Assembly (NCBI RefSeq): GCF_003323715.1
Contig: NZ_QOIN01000040.1
Span: forward strand, 1-64,000
DNA length: 64,000 nucleotides
Direction of reading: 5' to 3'
Source: Streptomyces diacarni
GTDB taxonomy: Bacteria > Actinomycetota > Actinomycetes > Streptomycetales > Streptomycetaceae
How positions within the stretch are numbered: the first letter of the stretch is position 1; the number at the start of each line of letters is the position of its first letter. Position numbers and translations under genes: made by a program. The notes beneath the pieces were generated by a model. The model saw nothing but the letters and a program-made list of their open reading frames with translations, made no database searches and was not told the origin of the DNA. Shown here piece by piece: positions 19,433 through 28,565 of this stretch.

Positions 19433-20459
19433 ACTCCCACGGCCGCTGCGGCACGCCCGAACAGCGGTCCTCGGCCGGATAGGGCAGCTTCCCGCACGGC
19501 CGGTCACGGTTGACGGACCAGAAGGCGAGTCGGGCCAGCCCGTGGCGGCGGGCGTACCGGGCGATGGTACGGAAGTCCTCCACCGAGACGACCTCCTGAT
19601 GGCCCGTGATCCCGTTCATGGTCGAGATGCCGCTGTGCGCGTAGGCGTCCGCTCTGGCGTAGCCGTACGCCGACCGCAGCCGTGCGACCAGCCCCTCGGT
19701 CGCGCTCACGGTGGCACGGGCCATGTCCACCCGACGGGCCTGCTGCGTGGCGGCCTCGTCCCGGGGCGGCTCGCCGAAAGCGAACGGCATGATCGTCCAC
19801 GCGTCCGGCTCCAGCCCGGCACGGGCCGCCGCGTCGATCAGCCGCGCGTCGGGTCCTGTGCGGGCGCTGGGCAGCGTCACGTACAGCGAAAGCCCCGGCA
19901 CGGCGGCCTTGACCTGCTTCAACGCCTCGACGGTCTTACGGCGCGCCGCTGCGCTCGCGTACGCGCGCGTCTCGATGTCGACGTCGATCGCACGGAGCCC
20001 CAAGGCACGGATCACCTCCCGGTACGCCCGGGCGAGCGCGGCGGCGTCGGGACAGTCCTGCTCCAGCGTGCGACCCGCACCGCCGCCGAACGACACGACC
20101 GGCTCGCCACCCGCCGCGCGCACGGCCCGCACGGCGCGCTCGTCCGCCCCTCCGGTCAGCGGCCGCACCCCGTCCCAACGCGGTGTGCAGCCCGAGGCGC
20201 TCAGCACGAAAGCGAACGTGAAACCGTCCACGCCGGTGGAGCGCAGCAAAGGGCCGGGAGCCGGCGGGTCGCCCCAGCCCAGCGAGAGGTACGGCACCAC
20301 CTCCGGACCGGACGCGCCTGCCCGCGATACCGGCACGGTGGCACCGCCGGGCAGCGTCATCCCCAGCGCGGCGAGCCCCAGCAACGGAACCCCCACAGCA
20401 CGCGCGGCACGCCCCCGACGGCGGCGCCCGCTCCGGCGGCACGATCCGATGACGGTCAT
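19395..20459 (-). CDS. Exported glycoside hydrolase family 18 (chitinase-like) protein
   Basis: A 354-residue protein with an Arg-rich signal sequence (RRSGRRRRGRAARAVG, then VPLLGLAALGMTL). The catalytic barrel has the GH18 substrate motif SFGGGAG (near residue 120) and AIDVDIET, matching DxDxE with Glu as proton donor. Family members hydrolyse chitin or related beta-1,4-GlcNAc polymers. This short, single-domain version, with no chitin-binding module, is common in Streptomyces. Two in-frame ATG codons exist (20468, 20459). The inner one has GGGACAGGG at better spacing. It overlaps the DedA gene tail to tail. Confidence 0.83.
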   Translation of the reverse strand: MTVIGSCRRSGRRRRGRAARAVGVPLLGLAALGMTLPGGATVPVSRAGASGPEVVPYLSLGWGDPPAPGPLLRSTGVDGFTFAFVLSASGCTPRWDGVRPLTGGADERAVRAVRAAGGEPVVSFGGGAGRTLEQDCPDAAALARAYREVIRALGLRAIDVDIETRAYASAAARRKTVEALKQVKAAVPGLSLYVTLPSARTGPDARLIDAAARAGLEPDAWTIMPFAFGEPPRDEAATQQARRVDMARATVSATEGLVARLRSAYGYARADAYAHSGISTMNGITGHQEVVSVEDFRTIARYARRHGLARLAFWSVNRDRPCGKLPYPAEDRCSGVPQRPWEFTRALTSPGRRS

Positions 20460-20598
20460 ACCGCCCATCCCTGTCCCTGAGGCACACCTCCCCCACCCGG
20501 CAAGGGACCGTTCCTACCATCTGATGACCGCAGCCGGGCGAACCGTGCCCCCTTCCGCCCTCTCGCTCCGTCTCCGGCCACGCAGGCTCACCACCGGG

Positions 20599-21150
20599 TC
20601 ACATTCCGGCGGAGCCGTCGATGCGCTCGCGGAGGAGATCGGCATGACCGTTGTGCCGAGCGTACTCAGCGATCATGTCCACCAGGATCCTCCGCAGCGA
20701 GACCGGGTCGCCGGTCCACTTGCGGATCCCCGTCTCCTCCAACGACGCGGCAGCGGCCGTGATCTGCCGTGAGCGCGCGCACTCCGCCCGCCAGACGGCG
20801 AAGGCCTCGTCGACGTCACCGTCCAGGTCGTCGAAATCCTGGTCGGGTTCGGCGTCGGAGTAGTGGAGCAGCGGAACGTCCTCGCCCGCGAACTGGATAC
20901 GGAACCACCAGCGCTCGACTCCGGCCAGGTGCCGCAGGATGCCGTGCAGGGACAGCCCCGACGGCGGAACCGCCCGCTCGGACAGCTGCCGCGGAGTCAG
21001 ACCCGCGCACTTGAGCTCGAAGGTCGCCCGGTGCCAGTCCAGAACAGCACCCAGGGTCTCCCGCTCACCACCGACCGCAGGCGGGTCGGGACGGGTGTCG
21101 TCATCCCACCGGGGCGATCGGTGCTGGGGTGCTGGAGTGCCGGTCATCAT
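20599..21150 (-). CDS. DinB-like (DUF664) family protein
   Basis: A 183-residue protein with the four-helix DinB/DUF664 pattern. Possible metal-binding His residues are LDWHRATFE, SLHGILRHLAGVERWWF and EYARHNGHADLLRERIDG. In this superfamily three His bind a divalent metal, and some members are bacillithiol- or mycothiol-dependent transferases. A mycothiol link would fit an actinomycete but is inference. The start is the first of two adjacent ATG codons, with GGAAGGG upstream. Confidence 0.85.
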   Translation of the reverse strand: MMTGTPAPQHRSPRWDDDTRPDPPAVGGERETLGAVLDWHRATFELKCAGLTPRQLSERAVPPSGLSLHGILRHLAGVERWWFRIQFAGEDVPLLHYSDAEPDQDFDDLDGDVDEAFAVWRAECARSRQITAAAASLEETGIRKWTGDPVSLRRILVDMIAEYARHNGHADLLRERIDGSAGM

Positions 21151-21297
21151 CTGCCCTTCCTGGCCACGAACGACCAGCTTGGCAGGCCCCACTGACAACG
21201 GACGGGCAAAAGAGCGGCCCCCGCGAACCGGCTGCCGCCCGACCTGCGGCTCCCTCGTCGGCTCCCGGGCAGGCACGTACGGAGCCGCACACGGCAA

Positions 21298-21327
21298 AAG
21301 GTCCCCGCAGCGGGCTGCGGGGACCTT
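21298..21327 (-). terminator. Terminator of the tRNA-Val gene
   Basis: Perfect 13-bp stem (AAGGTCCCCGCAG / CTGCGGGGACCTT) with a 4-nt loop. On the minus strand it is followed by TTTTGCC, so it is a classical intrinsic terminator 33 nt downstream of the tRNA. Confidence 0.85.
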
Positions 21328-21359
21328 CAAAGGCACTGGTCGAAGCTTTGCGAACCGGG

Positions 21360-21431
<72 letters not shown>

Positions 21432-21596
21432 GGAGTGGTGGGACGACAGCGTACCCTGCCGGGCCGTGGGCGGCGCAAACACGGGGTGGGGCGGGGAGGG
21501 CGGGGCCGTGAACGAATCGACGCGTGTGTTCGTTGACCTCGGGTGGGAGAATGACAATCGGTCGATGAGTGAGCGGCACACACGGGGAGAGGTTGC

Positions 21597-22862
21597 GTGG
21601 CGGCGATGAACGGCGGCGGTACCCGTCGCTGGGGCTGGGGCAGTGGCCGTGCCGAGCAGTCGCGGACCGAAGCGCAGGCGGCGAAGGACGCCGCGGCCGC
21701 CGCATTCTACGAGCTGGACACCGCCCAGCGTGACCTGCGCATCTCCATCGAGACGATCACCGCGGTCGACGCCTCCCCCGCGGGACGCAAGGCCGCGGCG
21801 GACTTCGCCGACTTCGGCAGGCGCATCGACAGCGTCAGCCACGCGTACATCACCACCGTCGACGCGCACGACTTGGACGGGGACGATCTCGACGCCGCCG
21901 CGGCCTCCCGGGCCCGCGCCGAGCTGGACCGGGCGCGGCAGGAGCTGGAGCGGGTCAAGGGGGAGCTCGACCGGTTCGCGCAGGGCCTCGGCTCCCTGCT
22001 GACGCGGGCCGAGAACCAGCTCGCCCGCCTGGCCCCCGCCGTGGAGCGGGCCCGCCAGGGGCTGCTGGCCGCGAGCAACGCGCTGGACGCGGTGCGGGCC
22101 CAGGGCCTGAAGGCGGACGCTCTGGCGGCCCGGCTGGCGGCGCTCTCGCCCGAGCTGACCAAGCTCAACGAGGGCGCCGGCACCCACGGGGTGCAGGAGA
22201 CCCTGCAGCGCGCCGACCGGGTCGTACGGGAAGCGGAGGCGGTCCGCGCCGAGGCCGAGGGGCTGCCGCAGAAGGCGGCGGACATCGACAAGAGGCTGGC
22301 GTCCCTGCGCACCCGTACGGAGGCGCTCCAGACCCGCGCGGGGCAGGTGGAGCCGGTCCTCAGCGAGCTGCGGCGCCGCTTCAGCGTCGCCTGCTGGCAG
22401 GACCTGCAGAACGTGCCGCAGCAGGCCGAGCACTCGGCGCGGCGGGCGAACGAGAAGCTGGGCGAGGCCCGCACCGCGCGGGCCGAGCAGCGCTGGCCCG
22501 ATGCCACGTCGCTGCTCTCGACGGTGCGGGCGCTGCTGAACACCACCGACGAGGCGGTCAAGGCCGCGGGGGAACGGCTGCGGCGGCTCAACGAGGTCTC
22601 GTTCGACCACAGTGAGGAGGTCGAGCGCACCCGCTTCGCGATCCGTGACGCGCAGCGCCTCGCGATGGCCGGACGCAGCACGCCCGATCCGCAGCACGCG
22701 CAGCCGCTGGACAACGCGGTGGAGCGGGTGGACCGCGCGGTCGCCTCGTTGAGCGGCCGGCACCCGGACTACTGGCACCTGCTCACGGAGCTGGACGCGG
22801 TGCGCGAGACGGTCCAGCAGGTGGTGGAGCGGATCCGCCACGAGCGGGCCTCGGGCGGCTGA
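21597..22862 (+). CDS. Coiled-coil protein of unknown function
   Basis: A 421-residue, Ala/Glu/Arg/Leu-rich protein with long heptad-like stretches over most of residues 30-410 (SRARAELDRARQELERVKGE; EALQTRAGQVEPVLSELRRR). It has no signal peptide, membrane helix or enzymatic motif. The GTG at 21597 follows GGGGAGAGG at a better distance than the ATG 12 nt later. I recall conserved Streptomyces proteins of this kind but no established role; scaffold or cytoskeletal function is speculation. It is next to a DUF4383 membrane protein on the same strand, 118 bp downstream, possibly co-transcribed. Confidence 0.75.
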   Translation: MAAMNGGGTRRWGWGSGRAEQSRTEAQAAKDAAAAAFYELDTAQRDLRISIETITAVDASPAGRKAAADFADFGRRIDSVSHAYITTVDAHDLDGDDLDAAAASRARAELDRARQELERVKGELDRFAQGLGSLLTRAENQLARLAPAVERARQGLLAASNALDAVRAQGLKADALAARLAALSPELTKLNEGAGTHGVQETLQRADRVVREAEAVRAEAEGLPQKAADIDKRLASLRTRTEALQTRAGQVEPVLSELRRRFSVACWQDLQNVPQQAEHSARRANEKLGEARTARAEQRWPDATSLLSTVRALLNTTDEAVKAAGERLRRLNEVSFDHSEEVERTRFAIRDAQRLAMAGRSTPDPQHAQPLDNAVERVDRAVASLSGRHPDYWHLLTELDAVRETVQQVVERIRHERASGG

Positions 22863-22980
22863 TCCGCCGGTGGCCGAGCGGAGCCGTCCGGTCACCAGGC
22901 GCCGTGTTGAGTCCGGGTCGCCACGGGAGGATGCTGGAGGGTGAGTACCGAGCGCCTCCGATCGCTTCGAGGAGGCCCCC

Positions 22981-23739
22981 GTGGCCGCTTCTCCCGCCCC
23001 CTCCGGCCGTCAGCAGCCCCGGAGCCTGCTGACCCGGCTGGCCCGGTCGCCCCGGCCGACGCTCGGGCGGCGCATCCTCGACGAGCACATGCCCGCGCAC
23101 CACAGGCTCAGCCGGATCTACCGGGCAGGCGCCGGGCTGGTGGGGCTGGCGCTGACCGCGTTCGGTGTCCTCGGCCTCACCGACAACATCGGCTTTTTCG
23201 ACACCGGCGGTGCCCAGGTCGGCGGGCTCAGCACGAACGGCGCGCTCAGCGTGCTGTCGATCCTCGTCGGGCTGCTGCTGTTCTCCGGCACGGTGCGCGG
23301 CGGCAACTTCGCCTCCAGCCTCAACATCGTTGTCGGTGGTCTGTTCGTCCTCAGCGGCTTCGTCAACCTGGCGCTGCTGGAGACGGGTTTCAATCTCCTG
23401 GCGTTCGAGCTGCAGAACGTGCTGTTCAGCTTCGTCGTCGGGCTGCTGCTGCTCGTCTTCGGAATGTACGGGCGCGTGGGGAGCGCTCTGCCGCACGACA
23501 ACCCGTACTGGCAGCAGCGCCATCCGCAGCAGAGCGAACGCGCCCGCCGCGCCCGGGACGTGCGCGCACGGCAGGTGAGGGCGCGGGCACGCGGTGAGGA
23601 GCTGCGGCGCCGGGCCTCGCTGTACGGCGGCGAGGCGGAGCCGCACGCCCCCGGCGCGGAGGCCGAGGCGAAGGCGTCGTCCGCCGCGCAGGAGGCGGCG
23701 GTCGACGAGCGGGGTTTCGGTCGCGGCACGCGCGAGTGA
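22981..23739 (+). CDS. DUF4383 membrane protein
   Basis: A 252-residue protein with about four membrane helices between residues ~45 and 160 (AGAGLVGLALTAFGVLGL; GALSVLSILVGLLLF; NIVVGGLFVLSGFVNLALL; NVLFSFVVGLLLLVFGMY), matching DUF4383. A basic N-terminal extension and a ~90-residue Arg/Ala/Glu-rich cytosolic tail flank them. The GTG at 22981 is chosen for its strong AGGAGG 5 nt upstream. An internal ATG before PAHHRLSRIYR is the alternative. Function is unknown. Confidence 0.82.
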   Translation: MAASPAPSGRQQPRSLLTRLARSPRPTLGRRILDEHMPAHHRLSRIYRAGAGLVGLALTAFGVLGLTDNIGFFDTGGAQVGGLSTNGALSVLSILVGLLLFSGTVRGGNFASSLNIVVGGLFVLSGFVNLALLETGFNLLAFELQNVLFSFVVGLLLLVFGMYGRVGSALPHDNPYWQQRHPQQSERARRARDVRARQVRARARGEELRRRASLYGGEAEPHAPGAEAEAKASSAAQEAAVDERGFGRGTRE

Positions 23740-23850
23740 CCGGCCTCCGGGCCGCCTTCCCCTCCCCGCGACAGTTCCTCGGCTCGCCCAGAGAGGAGCA
23801 CCTCGGCGGCCCCGCGTCTCAGCGGCCCTGCACCTCGACTATCCCGCGCC

Positions 23851-24690
23851 TCAGCGACGCGAAGCGGGGCGTTCGGCCTGCGCCGTCGCCGCGTCCTTCA
23901 TCTCGCGCAGGATCTGTTCGCCCGCGAGCACGCCGCGCTGCGGCAGCACCCGCAGGTGCGGCAGTTGCCAGCCGCTGTCGGCGAGTTCGCCGTGTGCCGG
24001 ACGCCAGGCCAGGTCGGCGGCCTGGAGGAGGTCGGCGTCCAGCAGTGAGTCGCCGGCCGCGTGGACACGTTCCGTACCGGCCCTGCGGGCCGCCTCCGCG
24101 ACGGCGGCGCTCTTGGTCAGCGGGTGGGGCACCGCGTAGATCTTGCGGCCCTGGAGGGAGATGCCCCAGCCGTACGGGCCCGCCCAGTCGGCCAGCTCCT
24201 TGACCCAGGTGTCGGGCAGCAGGGCGCGCTCGACCACGAGGTAGGCGAACAGGTCGTCGGCGACCCTCTCCTTGAGCAGCCATTCGGGCCGTGCCTGCCG
24301 CAGCATGTGCGCGCGGACCTGCGCGAGCGGCGCACAGGCGGCCAGCTGTTCGTGCACGTGTGCGCGCCAGTCGGGGTCGCTGTGGCCGTCGATCAGGAGT
24401 CGGCCCCCGTTGGAGCAGACGGCGAAGCGGGGCGGCGGTCCTGGCAGCCGGATGCGGCGGTACTGCTCGGGCGTACGCGTGGTGGCGGGCACGAAGACGG
24501 TGCGGGAGGCGAGGTCCTCCAGCAGTGCGGCCGCTTCCTCAGTCATGTAGGAGAGCGGCTTGCGCTCGTACGTCTCGACGCACAGCAGGCGGGGCGCTTG
24601 GGGGTCGGGCATGGTCAACTCCAGCGCGGGGGCTGAGTAGATCAGGGTGCGGTCGAGGTCGCTGGCGAGGAGCACCCGGCCTGTCGTCAC
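23851..24690 (-). CDS. HAD-superfamily hydrolase of the Ter stress operon
   Basis: A 279-residue HAD phosphatase. Motif I is LLASDLDRTLIYS, motif II lies in VFVPATTRTPEQY, the motif III Lys is in PLTKSAAV, and motif IV is AAGDSLLDADLL. It is the Cof-like type with a large cap. It is the last gene of a three-gene operon; its GTG start overlaps the TGA of the upstream PRTase-TRSP-StiP gene (GTGA), indicating tight coupling. HAD enzymes of this kind are regular members of the predicted Ter-linked nucleotide-like biosynthetic operons described by Aravind and colleagues. The product and substrate are unknown. Confidence 0.87.
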   Translation of the reverse strand: MTTGRVLLASDLDRTLIYSAPALELTMPDPQAPRLLCVETYERKPLSYMTEEAAALLEDLASRTVFVPATTRTPEQYRRIRLPGPPPRFAVCSNGGRLLIDGHSDPDWRAHVHEQLAACAPLAQVRAHMLRQARPEWLLKERVADDLFAYLVVERALLPDTWVKELADWAGPYGWGISLQGRKIYAVPHPLTKSAAVAEAARRAGTERVHAAGDSLLDADLLQAADLAWRPAHGELADSGWQLPHLRVLPQRGVLAGEQILREMKDAATAQAERPASRR

Positions 24691-27173
24691 CTGGCGGCCT
24701 TTCCGTCGGCGCCGGTGGCACCGCGCGTGTAGCGGGGGTGGACGATTCCGACGCAGGTGTAGGGCAGGTCGTCGGTCTCCTCGACGGGGACACCGCGCTG
24801 CTGGGCCAGGAGCCGTACGTGGTCGAGGTCGGCACCGGCGCCGCGGCGGGCCAGCACGCGCCAGGGGACGCGGCGCAGCAGTACGCGGGTGGTCTCCCCG
24901 ACGCCCGGTTTGATCAGGTTGACGTCACCGACGCCGTACTCCTCGCTGATGTGCTCGACAGCGCGCCAGCCGTCCCAGGTGGGGGTGCGGTCGGCGGCGG
25001 CGAGGGCCGCCACGTCCCGCAGCACGCCCTCCCGGACGTCGGCGAAGCGCTCGGCGACGGTGTCCACGAACAGCTGTGAGAGGTCGCTCGAGGCCAACTC
25101 GCGGTAGAACTTGGCGCCGTGGAAGTCGTGCGGGCCCACCAGGTCGGCGCGGAGCACGGTGCGGGATATCAGCCCCGAGACGGTCGAGTTGAGGCACGCC
25201 GAGGGGATGAGGAAGTCCTCGCGGGTGCCGTAGGTGCGCACGCAGGAGCCGGGGTCGGCGAGGACGGCGGGCTCCGGGTTGAAGCGGGGGTGCGCGGCGA
25301 GCGCCTGGGCCAGTTCCCTGGTGATGGCGCCCTTGCCGGTCCAGCCGTCCACGAAGACGACGTCCGCCGGATCGTGGTGGGCGGCCAGATGGGCCAGCGC
25401 TCCGACGTCGATGCCGCGCCCCCGGACGATCGAGACGGCGTAGTGCGGCAGGTCCAAGCCGTGTGTGCGCTGTGCCCAGCGGCGCATCAGCACGCCGACG
25501 GGCGTGCCGGCGCGGGCCAGCGACACCAGCACAGGGCGGGGGCCGCGCTCGGCGAGCACCGTCTCGGTCACCGTGCCGACCGCGCGGGCCAGCCGCTCGG
25601 CCGAGGTGTGCAGCGCGCTGTGGAAGAGGCGCTGGTAGGCGGCGGAGGGCTGGTACTCGACGGGGAGCGACTCGGCGTAGTGGGCGCCGCCCGCCTGGAT
25701 GGCCTCCTCGCGCTCCTCGGTGGGCGCCTCCAGATCGATGTCCGACAGGTCGCGCAGCAGCCAGGCGACGTCTTCGGGCGCGTACGAGGAGAAGGCGGGC
25801 CCGTGCAGCGGAGCGGGCGGGGGCTGCGGCTGCGGGGAGGGGGCGTGGGCGGGGACGACGGCCAGCAGCACGGTGGGCGCACATCCGGTGAGCTGGTCCA
25901 GCAGTCCGCCGGGCGCGTGCAGCGCGGGAGTGTCGCCCTCACTGTCGACGACGGCGACAACGGCGTCGAACCCCGCTCCCGCCACGTTGTAGGCGTACCG
26001 CTCCTGTGGTGCGGTGTGTGGGGGCGTGTCATGCGCCGGGAAGCGCAGCGCGGTACGGATCGCGTAGCCGGGGTCGTCCACGGGCAGGACGGGCGAGCGG
26101 GTCGTGGTCGAGAAGCGGATCTCGGCACGCCCCTCGGTGCGCTCCTCCACCGCGCGGGCGAGGAGCAGCGGCGCGTACATCAGCTCCTCGTTGCCGAGGA
26201 AGAGGACCCGGGGCGGCTTCCCGGCCGTCTCCGGGAGGGCGAGCGCGGAGCGTACCCGCTCCGCCATCGCGGGCAGCGCCGCCTCGAGCCGTGTCTGTGC
26301 CCGCGGGCCGAAGCCGTGGCGTCCGCCGTCCGGCAGCTGAGCGGGCCAGCCGAGCTCCACCCGCGCAAGCGTTCCCCTGACGGGCGCGGTCGGCGCCACG
26401 GGCGCTGCGCCGTGGGCCTCGACCAGGGCGCGGCCACGCTCCAGCACGTCGTCGGGGAGTTCGACCCGGCCCGAGGCGAGGGCCACCACGTCGACGCGGG
26501 CGCCCAGGTCGGCGGCGCACTTGTCCAGCGCGGCCACGTCCGCCTCGGCACGGGTGTCGACCAGGGCGGCGACGACGTACCGGGCGCGCGGTGCCGCGGC
26601 GTGCAGCGCCGCGATGGTGTTGCGCACCGTCCTGCCGGTGGACAGCTCGTCGTCGACCAGGACCAGCGGGCCGCCCGTGCGCAGCTGCTCGGGATCCTCG
26701 GGAAGCAGCAGGTGGGAGGTGGCGTGGCTGTGCTCCTCCTCGAAGCCGCCGAACCGCTCCACCCCCTCGACAGCGCGCCGGGTCGAGTGCAGGGCGCCCA
26801 CGCGGCTGCCCATGGCGTGCGCGACGGTCAGTCCGAGCCCGGTGGCCGTCTCCGCGAAGCCCAGCACGGCGGAACGTGCGGCCTCGTCGGCACCGAGCAG
26901 CGCGCGCACCTGTGCGCCAAGGCGGCGCCCTGCTCCCAAAACCGCCGCCGGACTCTGCGGCACGTGCTTGCCCAGGACGGTGGAGACCAGCAGGTGCGCC
27001 CGCTTGGGGTTGCGGCGCAGGGCGAGGCCCAGCAGTCCCCGCAGCCGCTCGTCCAGGCGTACGCCCAGCCGTTCTGACACCCACTCGCCCGGCCAGGCAG
27101 CGGCTTCCGCGCCACCCGCAGCCTTCTCGCTCCGTCCGCGCGTGTCCGCGTCACCCGGTGCGTTTCCGTTCAC
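24687..27173 (-). CDS. Phosphoribosyltransferase-TRSP-StiP fusion protein
   Basis: An 828-residue multidomain protein of the Ter stress operon. Residues ~30-280 form an orotate-PRTase-like domain with the PRPP loop LVLVDDELSTGRT (171-182). Residues ~290-450 fit the TRSP domain, with PRVLFLGNEELMYAPLLLAR and RFSTTTRSPVLPVDDPGY. Residues ~495-828 fit the StiP-type domain (VLVSLARAGTPVGVLMRRWA, IVRGRGID, DVVFVDGWTGKGAITREL, GVGDVNLIKPGVGETTRVLL). A low-complexity Pro/Gln linker near 450-465 joins the last two. In many genomes these are separate genes. The GTG start overlaps the upstream CitE-like stop, and the 3' end overlaps the HAD start. Predicted role: making or salvaging a ribosylated, nucleoside-like metabolite. 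Confidence 0.82.
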   Translation of the reverse strand: MNGNAPGDADTRGRSEKAAGGAEAAAWPGEWVSERLGVRLDERLRGLLGLALRRNPKRAHLLVSTVLGKHVPQSPAAVLGAGRRLGAQVRALLGADEAARSAVLGFAETATGLGLTVAHAMGSRVGALHSTRRAVEGVERFGGFEEEHSHATSHLLLPEDPEQLRTGGPLVLVDDELSTGRTVRNTIAALHAAAPRARYVVAALVDTRAEADVAALDKCAADLGARVDVVALASGRVELPDDVLERGRALVEAHGAAPVAPTAPVRGTLARVELGWPAQLPDGGRHGFGPRAQTRLEAALPAMAERVRSALALPETAGKPPRVLFLGNEELMYAPLLLARAVEERTEGRAEIRFSTTTRSPVLPVDDPGYAIRTALRFPAHDTPPHTAPQERYAYNVAGAGFDAVVAVVDSEGDTPALHAPGGLLDQLTGCAPTVLLAVVPAHAPSPQPQPPPAPLHGPAFSSYAPEDVAWLLRDLSDIDLEAPTEEREEAIQAGGAHYAESLPVEYQPSAAYQRLFHSALHTSAERLARAVGTVTETVLAERGPRPVLVSLARAGTPVGVLMRRWAQRTHGLDLPHYAVSIVRGRGIDVGALAHLAAHHDPADVVFVDGWTGKGAITRELAQALAAHPRFNPEPAVLADPGSCVRTYGTREDFLIPSACLNSTVSGLISRTVLRADLVGPHDFHGAKFYRELASSDLSQLFVDTVAERFADVREGVLRDVAALAAADRTPTWDGWRAVEHISEEYGVGDVNLIKPGVGETTRVLLRRVPWRVLARRGAGADLDHVRLLAQQRGVPVEETDDLPYTCVGIVHPRYTRGATGADGKAAR

Positions 27174-28336
27174 TTGACTCCCGCCGCCAGCAGTTCGACG
27201 AAGCTCACGCCCTCGCGCGCCACGCCGAAGACCTCGCCGCGCAGCAGTGTGCGCTCGGCCCAGGCGCGGTGCGGCTTCACCTCGTTCATCTTGTTCGTGT
27301 ACGCGGAGCGCAGCACTCCGCCTCCGCCGCGCTCGGGGCGCAGCACGTCGGTCGCGTCGCAGAACTCCTCGTGGCTGACGACCGACAGCGCGTGCACGGG
27401 AGCCACGTGCGAGGGGTGGATGCAGGTCTTGCCGAGCAGGCCGTTGGCGCGGTCGAGGGCGATCTCGCGCAGCAGCCCGTCCATGTCGTGCTCGATCAAC
27501 GCCGTGCGTATCTCCTCGGCGCGGCCGCTCCGGAACGGACTCTGCCTCAGCTGCGGCTTGAACATTCTCTCCTGCGGCCGGAAATACTCCCACACGGGCC
27601 CGGTGACGGTGAACCCGGTGCCGTCGGCACGGCCCAGCACGTTCACCACGTCCCCGATGACCGAGGCGACGATCTGCACGTCGTAAGCGGTCATGTCGGG
27701 GGTGCGGCGCAGCCCGTACGCGGAGCAGAAGTCGGTGACGCCCAGCCGCAGTGCCAGGATCCGCTCGCGGTACTTCTCCAGCATGCCCGCGATGCCCGCC
27801 AGGGTCGCGGGACGGGTCTCCCTGTGCAGCAGCTGCGGCGACTCCAGGACGGGCATCGCGAACAGCCGCCGCCCGCACGAGGCCTCGGCCTCGGTGAGCG
27901 CCTCAAGGAACACCATCGAGTGATCCTCGGTGAACTTGGGCAGCACGAAACCCGACAGCAGCCGCACCGCGGGACCCAGCCTGCGCACCAGCCCGGTGAT
28001 CTGCTCCGCCGCCCGCACCCGCACGAACAGCAGCGGCAGCTCCTCGCCACTCCCCGCCTCGGCCAGCGCCCCCAGCTGGTGCACCAGATTCTCCTCAGCC
28101 CACGGCACGTCGGCGTCGGCTATCGAGTCCTCCAGGCAGAGCACCATCGAGACCACGCCCCGGGCTGCCTGTTTGCGCACGTCTTCGGCCAGCTCCTCGC
28201 GGGTGGCCGGGCTGTAGAGCGTCGCGCCGAGCGCCATCGCCAGAGTGCTGACGGGCGCGTCCGCCGTGAACTCCGCCGGTGGGCGGTGGAAGAGCGCTCC
28301 AAGACGCTCGGGCGTCAGGTGCCGGAAGTGCCGCAT
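27170..28336 (-). CDS. CitE-like HpcH/HpaI aldolase/citrate lyase family protein (Ter operon)
   Basis: A 388-residue protein of the CitE-like aldolase superfamily, a TIM barrel using Mg2+ to cleave or form C-C bonds in acyl-CoA-type substrates. Visible elements are LCLEDSIADADVP (metal-binding acid), FVRVRAAEQI, FVLPKFTEDHS, AMPVLESPQLLHRET and GLLGKTCIHPSHV. It is the first gene of the operon with the PRTase-TRSP-StiP fusion and the HAD protein, overlapping the next start by GTGA. The ATG at 28336 is chosen because GGGGAC lies just upstream and the family N-terminus follows. It is divergent from a TerD gene 229 bp away. It likely supplies or modifies the operon's metabolite; chemistry unknown. 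Confidence 0.86.
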   Translation of the reverse strand: MRHFRHLTPERLGALFHRPPAEFTADAPVSTLAMALGATLYSPATREELAEDVRKQAARGVVSMVLCLEDSIADADVPWAEENLVHQLGALAEAGSGEELPLLFVRVRAAEQITGLVRRLGPAVRLLSGFVLPKFTEDHSMVFLEALTEAEASCGRRLFAMPVLESPQLLHRETRPATLAGIAGMLEKYRERILALRLGVTDFCSAYGLRRTPDMTAYDVQIVASVIGDVVNVLGRADGTGFTVTGPVWEYFRPQERMFKPQLRQSPFRSGRAEEIRTALIEHDMDGLLREIALDRANGLLGKTCIHPSHVAPVHALSVVSHEEFCDATDVLRPERGGGGVLRSAYTNKMNEVKPHRAWAERTLLRGEVFGVAREGVSFVELLAAGVK

Positions 28337-28565
28337 GAAGTCCCCGTCTCGCCGATCTCGCGTGCCGTGCGGCCGTCCGCAGCCGGCTCCGTGCGCTCCT
28401 CCCGCGGGCCCTCCGCGGTGGCCGTACGGCTGCTCATCGTACGTATGAGGACCGCGGCGGAGTTCCCCGCTCCGCCCTTCACACCACGGACACGTACGGG
28501 TGGCCGCCCCGCCCGGTGCCCGTCCCGCGTTGTCGCGGCCGTCCCCGCGGGGGCAGGATGAAGAC

